Shown one piece after another: positions 46,103 to 56,677 of a stretch of 64,000 bases of DNA (positions are counted from its first letter, which is position 1; the number at the start of each line of letters is the position of its first letter). The stretch lies in contig QCCB01000001.1 of NCBI GenBank assembly GCA_003278955.1, forward strand, positions 62,001-126,000, in the 5' to 3' direction. The notes under the pieces are model-generated. The model was not told where the DNA came from. It searched no databases and saw only the letters and a program-made list of their open reading frames with translations. Source of the stretch: Prochlorococcus sp. AG-347-K10 (GTDB taxonomy: Bacteria > Cyanobacteriota > Cyanobacteriia > PCC-6307 > Cyanobiaceae). Both the position numbers and the translations under genes were made by a program.

Positions 46103-46720
46103 ATGGCAATGTCACTAAAGGTTATTGTTCCTCCTCATCCATTAATAAAACATTGGCTTTCAATATTGCGCGAAAAAAATACTCCAAATATTTTGTACTC
46201 AACAGGATATGAGCAATTAGGGAAATGGATTACATATGAGGCATTACGTAATTGGCTGCCATATAAAAAAGAAATAGTAAATACTGATAATGGGAACGCA
46301 GATGGATTCTTTATTAATAATGATTATCCAATAAAAGTGCTAGCAATGTTGCCCGAAGGATTATCTCTTTGGTTTGGATCTAAAGAAGTAATTCCTAATT
46401 CAACCCTCTCCTTAGGAGAACTTCCTAAAACTATTGAGTCAAACGAAGGTGTTTTATTTTATTCAGAACAAATAACGACAACATCAGCAACATTAGAAAC
46501 TTTAATTAAATTAAAGGAATTAGGTGTTGATTCCAATAGGATTATTTTAATAGCTGCTATTTGCTCAAATAAAGGGTTAAATGAAATTGCGAAATTATTC
46601 CCTAATCAGGTAATTTACACGTCTTGCATAGATGAGGAAGACGAAAAAACAAAATCATTAGTTCCTGGTATTGGGAATCCTTTATTGCGTTTGAGTACTA
46701 TATTTCAAGATAAGAACTAA
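46103..46720 (+). CDS. Uracil phosphoribosyltransferase homologue, probably degenerate
   Basis: A 205-residue protein with the UPRT N-terminal signature VIVPPHPLIKHWLSILR and tail VPGIGNPLLRL. The PRPP motif, normally VVDPMLATGGS, reads VLFYSEQITTTSAT, so the acidic residue and glycines are gone. The uracil-binding PGLGDAGDR is replaced by PGIGNPLLR. Activity is doubtful. It may have another role in thylakoid proteins or regulation. Commonly annotated upp. Confidence 0.75.
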   Translation: MAMSLKVIVPPHPLIKHWLSILREKNTPNILYSTGYEQLGKWITYEALRNWLPYKKEIVNTDNGNADGFFINNDYPIKVLAMLPEGLSLWFGSKEVIPNSTLSLGELPKTIESNEGVLFYSEQITTTSATLETLIKLKELGVDSNRIILIAAICSNKGLNEIAKLFPNQVIYTSCIDEEDEKTKSLVPGIGNPLLRLSTIFQDKN

Positions 46721-46749
46721 TATATAATATAGGAGTAAATACTTTACCA

Positions 46750-47040
46750 ATGTCTGAATACAGAGATTCGTCTTCAAATAATCTTTTATCTTTAATAAGC
46801 GGAGCTTTTATTGGAGCAGCAGGTCTAGCTTGGTGGTTAATATCCGAAGCAGACAAAAGAAAAGAGGAAAAAAAACAAAAAGCAATGATGTATTCCTCCA
46901 GAATTCAAGACGGCTCTGAAGCGATTGATTCAAATGAAAATATAAATGAAGTTGAAGGAGAGAATCTGGAGAAGAAAGTTGAGCAACTTAATTCTGCAAT
47001 TGCTGATGTAAGGAAGCAACTTGAAGAGTTGGGGCAATAG
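46750..47040 (+). CDS. Membrane-anchored coiled-coil protein, 96 aa
   Basis: Opens MSEYRDSSSNNLLSLISGAF. A membrane segment (LLSLISGAFIGAAGLAWWLI) is followed by a basic stretch (KRKEEKKQK), an acidic region and a C-terminal coiled coil (LEKKVEQLNSAIADVRKQL). It resembles YtxH/DUF-type anchors but I cannot name it. 29 bases after the UPRT homologue, 23 before ilvD. Confidence 0.65.
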   Translation: MSEYRDSSSNNLLSLISGAFIGAAGLAWWLISEADKRKEEKKQKAMMYSSRIQDGSEAIDSNENINEVEGENLEKKVEQLNSAIADVRKQLEELGQ

Positions 47041-47063
47041 AATAAGAAAGGTTCTCAAGTAAT

Positions 47064-48737
47064 ATGAATAAACTCAGGTCATCTGCAATAACCCAAGGTG
47101 TGCAAAGATCCCCAAACAGATCGATGTTAAGAGCTGTTGGATTTAATGATGAAGATTTTAATAAACCTATTATTGGAGTTGCAAATGGATACAGCACTAT
47201 AACACCATGCAATATTGGTTTAAATAAGTTAGCTCTAAAAGCTGAAGAGTCAATAAAAAGATCAGGTGGGATGCCTCAGATGTTTGGGACGATAACAGTA
47301 AGTGATGGCATTTCTATGGGAACAGAGGGCATGAAATATTCTTTAGTTTCAAGAGAAGTTATTGCTGATTCAATTGAAACAGCATGCAATGCTCAGAGTA
47401 TGGATGGAGTACTTGCTATAGGTGGATGTGACAAAAATATGCCGGGTGCAATGATTGCAATTGCAAGAATGAATATTCCCTCAATTTTTATTTATGGAGG
47501 GACAATAAAGCCTGGAAAATTGCTTGGAGAAGATCTTACTGTTGTTAGTGCATTTGAAGCTGTTGGACAATTAACTTCAGGCAAAATTAATGAAGAAAGG
47601 CTAATCCAAGTTGAGAAAAATTGTATTCCTGGTGCTGGTAGTTGTGGAGGGATGTTTACAGCAAATACAATGTCTGCGGTTATTGAAGTATTGGGGTTAA
47701 GTCTTCCTCACAGTTCCACTATGGCTGCTGAAGATCTTGAAAAAGAACAAAGTGCAGATAAAAGTGCTGAGATATTAGTATCTGCAATAGAAAAAGATAT
47801 AAGACCTCTAGACCTAATGACTAAGAAAGCATTTGAAAATGCAATATCAGTAATTATGGCAATTGGCGGATCAACAAATGCGGTATTGCACATCTTAGCT
47901 ATTGCGAATACTGCAGGAATTGATATCAATATTAATGATTTTGAGAGAATCAGACAAAAAGTTCCCGTTATTTGTGACCTTAAACCAAGTGGTAAATATG
48001 TGACGGTGGATCTTCATAAAGCAGGTGGGATTCCACAAGTAATGAAAATACTTTTAAATGCAGGATTAATTCATGGTGATTGCAAAAACATTGAAGGCAA
48101 AACCATCTCAGAATACTTACAGAATATTCCAGATAAGCCTTTAACAAATCAAAATATCATAAGAGATATAGATGACCCTCTTTATAAAAAAGGACACCTA
48201 GCGATATTAAAAGGTAACTTAGCGAGCGAAGGTTCTGTAGCCAAAATTAGCGGAGTAAAAAACCCTGTGTTAACTGGTCCAGCAAAGATTTTTGAAAGTG
48301 AGGAGGATTGTTTAAAATCGATATTAAATAACGATATCAAAGCTGGTGATGTTGTTGTTATTAGAAACGAAGGTCCTGTAGGAGGTCCAGGCATGAGAGA
48401 AATGTTAGCTCCAACATCTGCGATTGTTGGTCAAGGGCTAGGAGAGAAGGTAGCTTTAATTACTGATGGCAGATTTAGCGGAGGTACCTATGGTCTTGTT
48501 GTGGGTCACATAGCCCCAGAGGCTGCTGTTGGAGGAAATATTGCACTAATAAAACAAGGTGATTTAATTACAGTAGATGCCGTAAAACAACTAATTGAAG
48601 TTAATTTATCTGACGAAGAATTAGAAAAAAGAAAAAAAGATTGGGTAAAACCTTTACCAAAATACAAAAGAGGGATTCTTTCAAAATATTCGAGAATCGT
48701 AAGCACATCAAGTTTAGGGGCTGTTACTGATTTATAA
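47064..48737 (+). CDS. ilvD: Dihydroxy-acid dehydratase
   Basis: A 557-residue Fe-S dehydratase of valine and isoleucine synthesis. Candidate cluster cysteines are Cys49 (ITPCNIG), Cys122 ([10 protein letters not shown]) and Cys194 ([14 protein letters not shown]). The C-terminal swivel domain includes [18 protein letters not shown] and [13 protein letters not shown]. Full length and highly conserved. Confidence 0.98.
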   Translation: MNKLRSSAITQGVQRSPNRSMLRAVGFNDEDFNKPIIGVANGYSTITPCNIGLNKLALKAEESIKRSGGMPQMFGTITVSDGISMGTEGMKYSLVSREVIADSIETACNAQSMDGVLAIGGCDKNMPGAMIAIARMNIPSIFIYGGTIKPGKLLGEDLTVVSAFEAVGQLTSGKINEERLIQVEKNCIPGAGSCGGMFTANTMSAVIEVLGLSLPHSSTMAAEDLEKEQSADKSAEILVSAIEKDIRPLDLMTKKAFENAISVIMAIGGSTNAVLHILAIANTAGIDININDFERIRQKVPVICDLKPSGKYVTVDLHKAGGIPQVMKILLNAGLIHGDCKNIEGKTISEYLQNIPDKPLTNQNIIRDIDDPLYKKGHLAILKGNLASEGSVAKISGVKNPVLTGPAKIFESEEDCLKSILNNDIKAGDVVVIRNEGPVGGPGMREMLAPTSAIVGQGLGEKVALITDGRFSGGTYGLVVGHIAPEAAVGGNIALIKQGDLITVDAVKQLIEVNLSDEELEKRKKDWVKPLPKYKRGILSKYSRIVSTSSLGAVTDL

Positions 48738-48758
48738 ATCAGCTCAAATTTTATTTTC

Positions 48759-49145
48759 TTAATCAATAAAACTTTTTATCCTATTTGCTAAATTTTCTAA
48801 TCTAGCGCTATATTTTGGTGAGTTGCATTTTTTCCCATTATTGCTATCCATCCATAATGTTTTAACTCCACACCATAATATTGGTTCATCAGGGAAATTA
48901 AGCTTAGAGATTACTAAAACCAACTCTTTATTTGATTTAAAAAGTTCTAATTCAAGATCATAAATTTCTAATCTTTTACCTTCTTTATCTCGACATAAGA
49001 TATTAACTATTAAATCAATATCTTCTTCTTCGATTTCGTATTCACCATTTATTTTTACGACAGAATGCACAAAAGGTTTATTTGTTAAATCTGCTGACTT
49101 AGCGATTAAGCTCTCTATATTTTTTGATGAATTTTCAAATAACAC
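48759..49145 (-). CDS. Conserved hypothetical protein, 128 aa
   Basis: Start GTG at 49143-49145 (MLFENSSKNIESLIAKSADL), inside the end of the CIA30-like gene with an 11-base overlap. Acidic in the first half (KINGEYEIEEEDIDLIVNIL), with WCGVKTLWMDSNNGKKC later. Probably soluble. No family motif recognised. The overlap indicates translational coupling to CIA30. Confidence 0.6.
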   Translation of the reverse strand: MLFENSSKNIESLIAKSADLTNKPFVHSVVKINGEYEIEEEDIDLIVNILCRDKEGKRLEIYDLELELFKSNKELVLVISKLNFPDEPILWCGVKTLWMDSNNGKKCNSPKYSARLENLANRIKSFID

Positions 49146-49683
49146 TTATTGATTTAATTAAAACTTTTATGGAACCCTGTTTAAACTCATTATTAAGTAA
49201 TCCATCATCACCAAACTTAGAGTGTAGTAGTTGCAATCTTTTGATTTTAGAAGGCTTGAATTTAAATGGGAACCGTACCTTATTAGCTCTTACTGAAGGT
49301 TTTAGCTCACCAAAAAGAATTTGAACATTTGTTGTTCCGAATTTTTTGGTTGGAAATGATTTAATCCATCTAAGACCACCAGGAATAAATTCGGTTAGTC
49401 CAAGAAGATCATCTTCACAAGCAACAGCAAATTTAAAAGTTCTTCCTTGTCCATCAATATTTAATTCGAAGGATGAATATTCAGATACGTTTAAAGAGGG
49501 TTTATAAATAGGCGATCTACAACTAACAAATCCTCCAGCTTTCTCGACAATATTACCCTTTAATAACAAACCAGAATTTGAAATTTCACAAAAAGCTGAA
49601 CTTGATCCGCCCATAACAGTATCATTTAATGTTTTCCAACCATCGAACTCCTTTTTCTGGAATAAAAATTTTTTCTTACTCAT
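49135..49683 (-). CDS. CIA30 (NDUFAF1-like) protein
   Basis: A 182-residue jelly-roll protein of the complex I intermediate-associated protein 30 family. Visible segments are GWKTLNDTVMGGSSSAFCEI (the conserved W...NDxVMGG), FVSCRSPIYKPSLN and RWIKSFPTKKFG. In mitochondria CIA30 assists complex I assembly; in cyanobacteria a role with NDH-1 or pigments is inferred. A hypothetical gene overlaps its end. Confidence 0.83.
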   Translation of the reverse strand: MSKKKFLFQKKEFDGWKTLNDTVMGGSSSAFCEISNSGLLLKGNIVEKAGGFVSCRSPIYKPSLNVSEYSSFELNIDGQGRTFKFAVACEDDLLGLTEFIPGGLRWIKSFPTKKFGTTNVQILFGELKPSVRANKVRFPFKFKPSKIKRLQLLHSKFGDDGLLNNEFKQGSIKVLIKSISVI

Positions 49684-49713
49684 TAAATAATTTAAATTAT
49701 TAATAAACTTTAA

Positions 49714-50451
49714 CTAAATTTCTAATTCTTTTGCTGATTCCTGATCACAAAATATTGAAATTTGATTAATAGATTTTATTAATTTTGATGGTGTTCTATC
49801 TGGTGGCTCTTTTTCATCTAATAACCTCTCAAGCGCAATTCTTTTAGAAGCTCCACTAACTAAAAATACTATCTTTGAAGAAGCTGAAAGAACCTTTGGA
49901 GTTAATGAAATTCTTTTTAAACCTTTACCTTCATTAAAAATAACAAAATCATCTACATTATTATTTTTTTGATAAGGGAATAGTGAAGCTGTATGACCAT
50001 CGTCTCCAAGACCTAATAATGTTAAATCAAAAGTTGGAGGGTTTGATCCGCATTTTTCAAATAATTTAGAAATAAATTGATTTTTTATAGCTTTATCATC
50101 AGCATTTAAATCATTGAAAATTTCATAAAAAAAAGCTTTAGATCCAAAATTAGTTAACAATGAATTCTTCAACATTAACGAGTTACTCAATTCTGAATTT
50201 GGATCAACACATCTTTCATCCCCTAAAAAGACATCAACCATATCCCATCTAAGATCACTTTTTGATAGAAGCTTATAGACAGATTTAGGAGTTGATCCTC
50301 CACTTACACAAAATTTGAACTTGTCTATCTTTTTTAAAGTATGAATAATGTAACTTTCAATAAACTTAAAAACCGCTGTAGATAGCTCTAACTTGTCTTT
50401 GTAAATGTTAAGTGTATATCCATTTTTAACCTTTTCAATCATTTCATCCAT
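49714..50451 (-). CDS. pgl: 6-phosphogluconolactonase
   Basis: A 245-residue enzyme of the oxidative pentose phosphate path. Motifs are FCVSGGSTPKSVYKLLSK, VDVFLGDERCVDP, LLGLGDDGHTASLFP and KRISLTPKVLSASSKIVFLV. The His of GDDGHTASLFP is the expected active-site residue. Its start overlaps the end of gnd by 13 bases, so the two are translated from one message. Confidence 0.93.
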   Translation of the reverse strand: MDEMIEKVKNGYTLNIYKDKLELSTAVFKFIESYIIHTLKKIDKFKFCVSGGSTPKSVYKLLSKSDLRWDMVDVFLGDERCVDPNSELSNSLMLKNSLLTNFGSKAFFYEIFNDLNADDKAIKNQFISKLFEKCGSNPPTFDLTLLGLGDDGHTASLFPYQKNNNVDDFVIFNEGKGLKRISLTPKVLSASSKIVFLVSGASKRIALERLLDEKEPPDRTPSKLIKSINQISIFCDQESAKELEI

Positions 50452-51857
50452 TCAGTATGAAAACTACCTTCCTTATCAATTCTTTCATATGTATGAGAGC
50501 CAAAACAGTCTCTCATTGCCTGAACAAGGTTCTGAGGAAGTCTATCGGTTCTATAACTATTCAAATAATCTAAGGTACTGGATAGACATGGGACTGGTAT
50601 ACCAGCTTTTGTGGATAAAGAGACAACTTTAGCTAAGTTATCTAATCTTGTCGCGATTTCATTATTGAACCAATCATCAAAAATTAAATTTCTTAGATTA
50701 GGATCCTTGTTATAAGCATCTTGAATTTTACTTAATAATTTTGATCTAATTATGCAACCACCTTTCCATATTTGAGCAATTGACGGCATATTCAAACCAT
50801 AGTTATATACTACAGATGCTTCTCTTAAAATGTCCATACCCTGGGCATAGCTAGCAATTGTGGCAAGGACTACAGCATCAAATAAAGGTTTCATTCCATT
50901 TGATATATTTCCTAAATCGAAATCCTCTATCTCTTTAGATGGAATAGTTTTTTCAATCTCACTACGTTGCTCTTTTAAAGAACTCATTACTCTTGCATTT
51001 AAAGATGCATAAATAGTTGGGACTGATACCCCCAGTTCTAGAGCACTTACAACAGTCCATAACCCTGTACCTTTCTGGCCAGCTTTATCTAATATTTTTT
51101 CCACGACATCATCTCCAGTTATCTCATCTTTTGTATTTAGACAAATCTCTGTTATCTCAACAAGATAAGAAGCTAATTCATCAGTATTATTCCAAATTCC
51201 AAAAACCTCTGACATTTGCTGACCGTTCATACCTTTAACTCTCTTCATAAGGTCATAAGCTTCTGCAAGTATTTGTTCGATTCCATATTCAATTCCGTTA
51301 TGAACAGTTTTCACAAAATGACCTGAGCCTCCTGGTCCAACATATGCAACACATGGTCCGTCTTCAACTTTGGCAGCCATTTTTGTTAATAAGCTTTCTA
51401 TTGCATCATATGAAGCCTTAGTACCACCGGGCATCATACTTGGACCCTCCAAGGCTCCTTTGGCCCCTCCAGAGACTCCCATCCCAATGTATCCAAAACT
51501 TTTACTTTCAAGAGTATTCACCCTTCTTTCTGTATCTTTAAATTGAGAGTTGCCGCCATCTATTAATAAATCTCCTTCCTCGAGATATCCAGAAATATTA
51601 TCGATAACAGCATCTGTTGCGGGCCCAGCTTTTACCATCATTAGAATTCTTCTAGGTCTCTCTAGCTTATTAACAAACTCTTGAAGAGTTTCAGCTCCTT
51701 CTATATTCTTACCAAGGCCACGACCTTGTAAAAATTCTTTAGTTTTTGAGTAAGTCCTATTAAAAACTACACTAGAAAATCCATTTCTTTCTGCGTTAAG
51801 AACTAAATTTTCGCCCATAACACCAAGACCTATTAAACCAAAATGTGCCTTGGACAT
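50439..51857 (-). CDS. gnd: 6-phosphogluconate dehydrogenase
   Basis: A 472-residue decarboxylating dehydrogenase making ribulose-5-phosphate and NADPH. The Rossmann opening is AHFGLIGLGVMGENLVLNAE, with VKTVHNGIEYG carrying the catalytic Lys and substrate-binding residues. KGTGLWTVVSALELGV is also family-typical. Its C-terminus (ERIDKEGSFHTEWMK) is complete. First gene of gnd-pgl. Confidence 0.97.
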   Translation of the reverse strand: MSKAHFGLIGLGVMGENLVLNAERNGFSSVVFNRTYSKTKEFLQGRGLGKNIEGAETLQEFVNKLERPRRILMMVKAGPATDAVIDNISGYLEEGDLLIDGGNSQFKDTERRVNTLESKSFGYIGMGVSGGAKGALEGPSMMPGGTKASYDAIESLLTKMAAKVEDGPCVAYVGPGGSGHFVKTVHNGIEYGIEQILAEAYDLMKRVKGMNGQQMSEVFGIWNNTDELASYLVEITEICLNTKDEITGDDVVEKILDKAGQKGTGLWTVVSALELGVSVPTIYASLNARVMSSLKEQRSEIEKTIPSKEIEDFDLGNISNGMKPLFDAVVLATIASYAQGMDILREASVVYNYGLNMPSIAQIWKGGCIIRSKLLSKIQDAYNKDPNLRNLIFDDWFNNEIATRLDNLAKVVSLSTKAGIPVPCLSSTLDYLNSYRTDRLPQNLVQAMRDCFGSHTYERIDKEGSFHTEWMK

Positions 51858-51953
51858 AAAAAATTAAAAAACTCAATAAATACAGTTTGCCTGCAACTCA
51901 ACAAAATTGCTCAAAAAAAAATACTTATGTCAGCGAAAAATGATGGAAAAGAT

Positions 51954-53249
51954 TTAAATAACAGTTCCGTTTGCAATAGTTGCATTTTTAACAACTACAA
52001 CAATTCCATTTCTGATATAAAAGCCTAATTCTGGCTTATCTGCTTCTTCTACTCGATCTTTATTAATGATCACAACATTATCACCAATTCTTGTATTCTT
52101 ATCAAGAATTGCTCTTTTTACAGTAGTTCCTTCACCTACACCAAGAGGCGTTCCGCCACCTTTTCTTAATTGAATCCTCTCTTCAGGAGATTCAAAGAAA
52201 TCGGCCCCCATAACAAGAGTATCCTCAAGAACCGAATCACTCTCAATCCTGCTTCTTACACCTAAAACACAATGTAAAATACTGCATGACTTCAAGATTG
52301 TACCTTCACAAACAATTGAATCAGTAATTTGAGCATCTACAAGTTTAGAAGGGGGGAGAAATCTAGGTCTTGTATAAATTGGAAATTTCTCATCATAAAA
52401 ACTAAATGGAGGTTTTGGTTGTTCAGTCAATGCAAGGTTTGACTCAAAGAATGCCCCAATGGTCCCAATATCTTCCCAATAATCATCGAATACATAACTT
52501 TTAAGAGTGTCACCTCTATTAAGGGCTTCTGGAATTATGTCCTTACCAAAATCCGTATAATTAGGAAATTTATTTAGAAGATCGAAAAGAGTATTTCTGC
52601 TAAAAACGTAAATACCCATAGAGGCTAGATATGGTTTTTCGGCAGCTGACTCCTTACTTAATCCAAATTTTGAAGTATCTACTGCCATTGCCTTCAACTT
52701 CTCTCCAGTAGGCTTTTCACTAAATTCTTTTATATTTCCTACATCATCAGTTCTCATTAGGCCAAAACCTTCTGCTTGAGCTTCATCAACAGGCAAAGCT
52801 GCAACAGTTAAATCAGCACCGTTATCTCTATGATGTTGAACAAATAAACTGTAGTCCATTCTGTAGAGTTGATCACCTGACAATATTAAATATTCATCAA
52901 CATCCCATTCTTGAAATAACCATTGGTATTTTCTTACAGCATCAGCAGTACCTTCAAACCACTTTGGACTATCAGGAGTCTGTTGTGCCGCTAAAACCTC
53001 CACAAATCCCTGACCAAAAGGGCCATTTAAATTATAGGTTCTTCCTATATGTCTATTTAGAGATGCACTATTGAACTGGGTCAATACATACATTTTTTCA
53101 ATGCCTGAATTTATACAATTACTAATTGGAATATCTATCAAACGATACTTACCTGCCAATGGCACAGCAGGTTTAGCCCTCATTTTTGTTAGAGGGTAAA
53201 GTCTAGAACCTTTTCCTCCTCCGAGGATTATGGCCAACACACGCTTCAT
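51954..53249 (-). CDS. glgC: Glucose-1-phosphate adenylyltransferase
   Basis: A 431-residue ADP-glucose pyrophosphorylase, first step of glycogen synthesis. The nucleotide motif is [20 protein letters not shown], then [15 protein letters not shown] and the glucose-1-phosphate region [15 protein letters not shown]-terminal beta-helix carries the allosteric region. ADP-glucose could also feed glucosylglycerate synthesis in the first region of the window. Confidence 0.97.
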   Translation of the reverse strand: MKRVLAIILGGGKGSRLYPLTKMRAKPAVPLAGKYRLIDIPISNCINSGIEKMYVLTQFNSASLNRHIGRTYNLNGPFGQGFVEVLAAQQTPDSPKWFEGTADAVRKYQWLFQEWDVDEYLILSGDQLYRMDYSLFVQHHRDNGADLTVAALPVDEAQAEGFGLMRTDDVGNIKEFSEKPTGEKLKAMAVDTSKFGLSKESAAEKPYLASMGIYVFSRNTLFDLLNKFPNYTDFGKDIIPEALNRGDTLKSYVFDDYWEDIGTIGAFFESNLALTEQPKPPFSFYDEKFPIYTRPRFLPPSKLVDAQITDSIVCEGTILKSCSILHCVLGVRSRIESDSVLEDTLVMGADFFESPEERIQLRKGGGTPLGVGEGTTVKRAILDKNTRIGDNVVIINKDRVEEADKPELGFYIRNGIVVVVKNATIANGTVI

Positions 53250-53379
53250 TCAATCTAATGGAGGTAGATATACAACTACTTAAAGTAACTGATTATGGGC
53301 ATATTTAGAAATACAAATGGTCAGTTTACAAAGGTATTTCGATAAATCACTGGAAAAACTTAATATAAATCGAAAAAAG

Positions 53380-54690
53380 TTAGTTATTTTTATCCTCTTC
53401 TACCAAAGAAAACAATTTTTCAACGATTTTCAAAGAAACTTGTCTTTCTTCTCTTGATTGAGGACTTCTCAACTTGGTGACCGGCGTATGAAGTATTTTA
53501 TTAATTATTCCTTTAGTCAGAGCTTCCACAACTTTTCTTTCTCGAGCCGAAAAATCTGGTCCCATTCTGCTAAGTGCTTTTTGCAATTCCTCTTTTCTAA
53601 TTAACTCCAAATCTGATCTAAGTTTATTAATTACTGGTACGGCCTCTAAACTTGCCCACCATTCTAGAAAAATGATCCTTTCTTCTTCTACTAAAGATTC
53701 CGCTTCCTTCGCTATTTTCTGTCTAAATTCTTGATTTCTTGAAACGACCTCTTGTAAGTCATCAACATCAAATGATTTTACAAATTCATGTTGTTTGACA
53801 TCATTAGATATATTTCTTGGTACACCAATATCAATAAATTTAAGTCTATTACTCAAATTTATTTTTTCAATTTTTGTGAGATCAATAATTGGCTCTTCAG
53901 AAGCAGTACTGGTGAAAACAAGCGAAGATAATGATATGTTTTCTTCTAATTCGTTTAACCCTCTACAAACAATCTCTAAATCAGGGAAGTCTTGAGCAAG
54001 ATTTAATGCTCTATCAATATTTCTATTTAAAAGAATAAGTTTATGACATCCTTTCGATTTTAAATGAGTTATTAAAAGCCTACTCATTCGTCCGGCGCCA
54101 ACAACAAGAACGTTCTCTGATTCCAAACTCACAAGAGTATCAAAACCCTTTTCTTGTCCAATTTTTAATTGGGCAAGTTCTACCGCTGCTGAACTGATTG
54201 ATACAGCTCCAGTTCCTAAATTGGTTTCGGATCTTACTTTTTTACCTGTACTAACTGATTGAGTTAATAATCTATTAAGAATTGGTCCAGTAGATTGATT
54301 CTCTTGACCTAATCTCATCATTTTTTTTACCTGTGAAAGGATTTGTCCTTCCCCTAAAACAAGGCTATCAAGTCCTGCCGAGACTTTCATCAAATGCAAA
54401 ACTGCTTCTTCCTGTCTAAAGCAAAAAAGATGTGGATTTAAATCTTCAAAAATAATTCCAGAATATTCTGATATGAATTCTTTAATAGATGATATTCCAG
54501 TATTTTTATCCTTTACTAGCGCATATATTTCAAGCCTATTACAAGTACTTAAAATTGATACCTCTAATACATCATTAAAAGCTTTTAATGCATTCAATGA
54601 CTCTGTTATGGATTGGTCAGGAATACTTAACTTCTCACGCACTTCGACAGGTGCCGTGCGATGACTCAGTCCGACGACAACAATATGCAT
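53380..54690 (-). CDS. hemA: Glutamyl-tRNA reductase
   Basis: A 436-residue enzyme of the C5 tetrapyrrole path. Cys50 in SILSTCNRLEIYAL is the catalytic nucleophile, GLDSLVLGEGQILSQVK the tRNA/substrate region, and VLVVGAGRMSRLLITHLKSKG the NADPH site. A C-terminal dimerisation helix follows. It supplies 5-aminolevulinate for chlorophyll and heme. Confidence 0.97.
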   Translation of the reverse strand: MHIVVVGLSHRTAPVEVREKLSIPDQSITESLNALKAFNDVLEVSILSTCNRLEIYALVKDKNTGISSIKEFISEYSGIIFEDLNPHLFCFRQEEAVLHLMKVSAGLDSLVLGEGQILSQVKKMMRLGQENQSTGPILNRLLTQSVSTGKKVRSETNLGTGAVSISSAAVELAQLKIGQEKGFDTLVSLESENVLVVGAGRMSRLLITHLKSKGCHKLILLNRNIDRALNLAQDFPDLEIVCRGLNELEENISLSSLVFTSTASEEPIIDLTKIEKINLSNRLKFIDIGVPRNISNDVKQHEFVKSFDVDDLQEVVSRNQEFRQKIAKEAESLVEEERIIFLEWWASLEAVPVINKLRSDLELIRKEELQKALSRMGPDFSARERKVVEALTKGIINKILHTPVTKLRSPQSREERQVSLKIVEKLFSLVEEDKNN

Positions 54691-54708
54691 AAAATCAAAA
54701 GTGAATTT

Positions 54709-55710
54709 TTAAAGGCTGATACTCTTAGCACCATCTTTTATGTGGACAGTATTTGTAAACCTTGCAGTACTATCTAATGTACTAATAACAAGACTACTTG
54801 TTCTAACACAATCCCTTTCAAATTTAACTCCGTCAAATAATAATCCATCAGTTATTCCACTCCCTGCAAAAACAACATTTTCTCCCGATGCCAATTCATT
54901 CGCTTCATAGATTTTATCTATATCTGTTATACCCATTTCATTAAGACGTTTTACATTTCCTTCTTTTGTGTAATCAGCCCATTCAGAAGTTTGAGCGATT
55001 GCTGGATCATAAACTAGTTGTCCTTGAAAGTGTCCGCCGAGAGCTCTCATTGCAGCAGCTGAAATAACACCCTCTGGAGCCGCACCTATACCCATCAAAC
55101 AATGTGTTCCAGTACCTGCAAAACCACATGCAATCGCAGCTTGAACATCACCATCAGAAATCGGTTGTACTTTTGCACCACATCCTCGAATCTCTTTAAT
55201 TAAATCTTTATGCCTAGTTCTATCCATTACAACTACAGTAAGCTCATCAATAGAAAGGCCCAAGCAATCACTTAGTATCTTCAAGTTTTCAGTAGCTGAA
55301 TTTCTAATATCTACTTTACCTTTGGCCGCAGGAGGCGCTGCTAATTTATTCATGTAAAAATCAGGCGCATTGAAAAGACCACCCGTATCAGAGGCTGCTA
55401 AAACCGCCATAGAACCTCTTTGATTATTGGCACAAAGATTTGTACCTTCACAGGGATCTACTGCAAAGTCAACCCCTGGGCCATTTCCACTACCAACCTC
55501 TTCACCTATATAAAGCATAGGTGCTTCATCTCTTTCACCTTCTCCGATAACAATTTTCCCTTTCATTTCAATTTTGCCCATTCGCAATCTCATTGCTTCT
55601 ACAGCTGCAGCATCAGCTTCATCTTTTTGACCAAGTCCTGTTAGTTTTGCTGAGGCAATAGCTGCTTGCTCGACAACTTCGAGAATTTCTTGAATTAAAG
55701 TTTGATTCAC
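54709..55710 (-). CDS. glpX: Fructose-1,6-/sedoheptulose-1,7-bisphosphatase, class II
   Basis: A 333-residue GlpX-type phosphatase, start GTG at 55708-55710 ([20 protein letters not shown]). It is the bifunctional Calvin-cycle F/SBPase of cyanobacteria. Metal-binding motifs are [18 protein letters not shown] and [32 protein letters not shown] is also characteristic. It is divergent from rpe, with a perfect palindrome between. Confidence 0.97.
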   Translation of the reverse strand: MNQTLIQEILEVVEQAAIASAKLTGLGQKDEADAAAVEAMRLRMGKIEMKGKIVIGEGERDEAPMLYIGEEVGSGNGPGVDFAVDPCEGTNLCANNQRGSMAVLAASDTGGLFNAPDFYMNKLAAPPAAKGKVDIRNSATENLKILSDCLGLSIDELTVVVMDRTRHKDLIKEIRGCGAKVQPISDGDVQAAIACGFAGTGTHCLMGIGAAPEGVISAAAMRALGGHFQGQLVYDPAIAQTSEWADYTKEGNVKRLNEMGITDIDKIYEANELASGENVVFAGSGITDGLLFDGVKFERDCVRTSSLVISTLDSTARFTNTVHIKDGAKSISL

Positions 55711-55750
55711 AATTAAATTTTGAGGATTTTCTTAGAGGTTTTGAGTATGA

Positions 55751-55779
55751 TCTCATAAAAAATGTCATTTTTTATGAGA
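55751..55779. promoter_or_regulatory. Perfect 29-bp palindrome in the glpX-rpe divergent spacer
   Basis: TCTCATAAAAAATG (55751-55764), one central T, then CATTTTTTATGAGA (55766-55779): 14-base arms with no mismatch. It is 41 bases upstream of glpX and 118 upstream of rpe. It could be an operator for a dimeric regulator or a hairpin in the glpX leader. No T tract suitable for a plus-strand terminator follows. Confidence 0.65.
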
Positions 55780-55897
55780 ATTATTATGCTAGTAAGCTTT
55801 TTTTAACTCTTTACAGGTGATACTTTATCAGGCCATGACTTGAAATTAGGAATAAACAACTAAATATAGTATCTTTATTAAATATTTTAAAAATTAA

Positions 55898-56656
55898 ATG
55901 ACTGAGTCAAATCAAACAATTTTAGCTGGTGTTAATAGACCAATTCAAATAATTCCTTCAGTTTTACCAGCAGATTGGGCAAATATGGGAGCATGTGTCA
56001 AAGAGCTCGAGGAAGCTGGGGTAGATAGAATTCAATTTGATGTAATGGATGGGAATTTCGTGCCAAATCTTACATTCGGTCCTGAAATGATTGCCGCATG
56101 CAGGAAATATTGCAATGTCCCTTTTGAAACTCAATTAATGGTGAGTCAATACAACTGTGAAACCATGCTTGAATCTTATGTAAACGCTACAAAGGGAGCG
56201 AATGGTGAACCAGGAGTAGTGATAGCTCATGCCGAAGCAAATATTCATTTGCATAGAGTTCTCGGAAGAATAAGAGATTTAGGAGGGTCTCCTTCTGTTG
56301 CATTAAACCCTCATACTCCTTTTGAAATGATTAAAAACATTATGGATATGGTTGATCATGTTTTAGTTATGACAGTTAATCCAGGCTTTGGTGGACAAGC
56401 TTATATACCAACAATGCTTAATAAAATAAGAGAAATAAGAAACTTTGTTATCGAAAAAAACTTAAATGTCGACATTGAAGTTGATGGAGGAATAAAAGCA
56501 AATTGGACTATTTCACAATGTGCAGATGCTGGAGCTAACTGTTTTATTGCAGGTAGTGGAATGTTTGCTTACCAAACATTAAAAGAAGGATGTGATGATT
56601 TAAGAAAAGTTGCACAAGAAGCTCAAAAGGGGAATGTTCTTTCTGAACCTCAATAA
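55898..56656 (+). CDS. rpe: Ribulose-phosphate 3-epimerase
   Basis: A 252-residue TIM-barrel epimerase linking xylulose- and ribulose-5-phosphate in the Calvin cycle. Motifs are IIPSVLPADWANMG, IQFDVMDGNFVPNLTFGP, VLVMTVNPGFGGQAY and VDIEVDGGIKANW. The metal ligands (Asp in FDVMDG and DVDGG, His in IAHAE) are present. Convergent with ccsB, 21 bases apart. Confidence 0.97.
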   Translation: MTESNQTILAGVNRPIQIIPSVLPADWANMGACVKELEEAGVDRIQFDVMDGNFVPNLTFGPEMIAACRKYCNVPFETQLMVSQYNCETMLESYVNATKGANGEPGVVIAHAEANIHLHRVLGRIRDLGGSPSVALNPHTPFEMIKNIMDMVDHVLVMTVNPGFGGQAYIPTMLNKIREIRNFVIEKNLNVDIEVDGGIKANWTISQCADAGANCFIAGSGMFAYQTLKEGCDDLRKVAQEAQKGNVLSEPQ

Positions 56657-56677
56657 ATATTCTGGGAGATTAACAAA

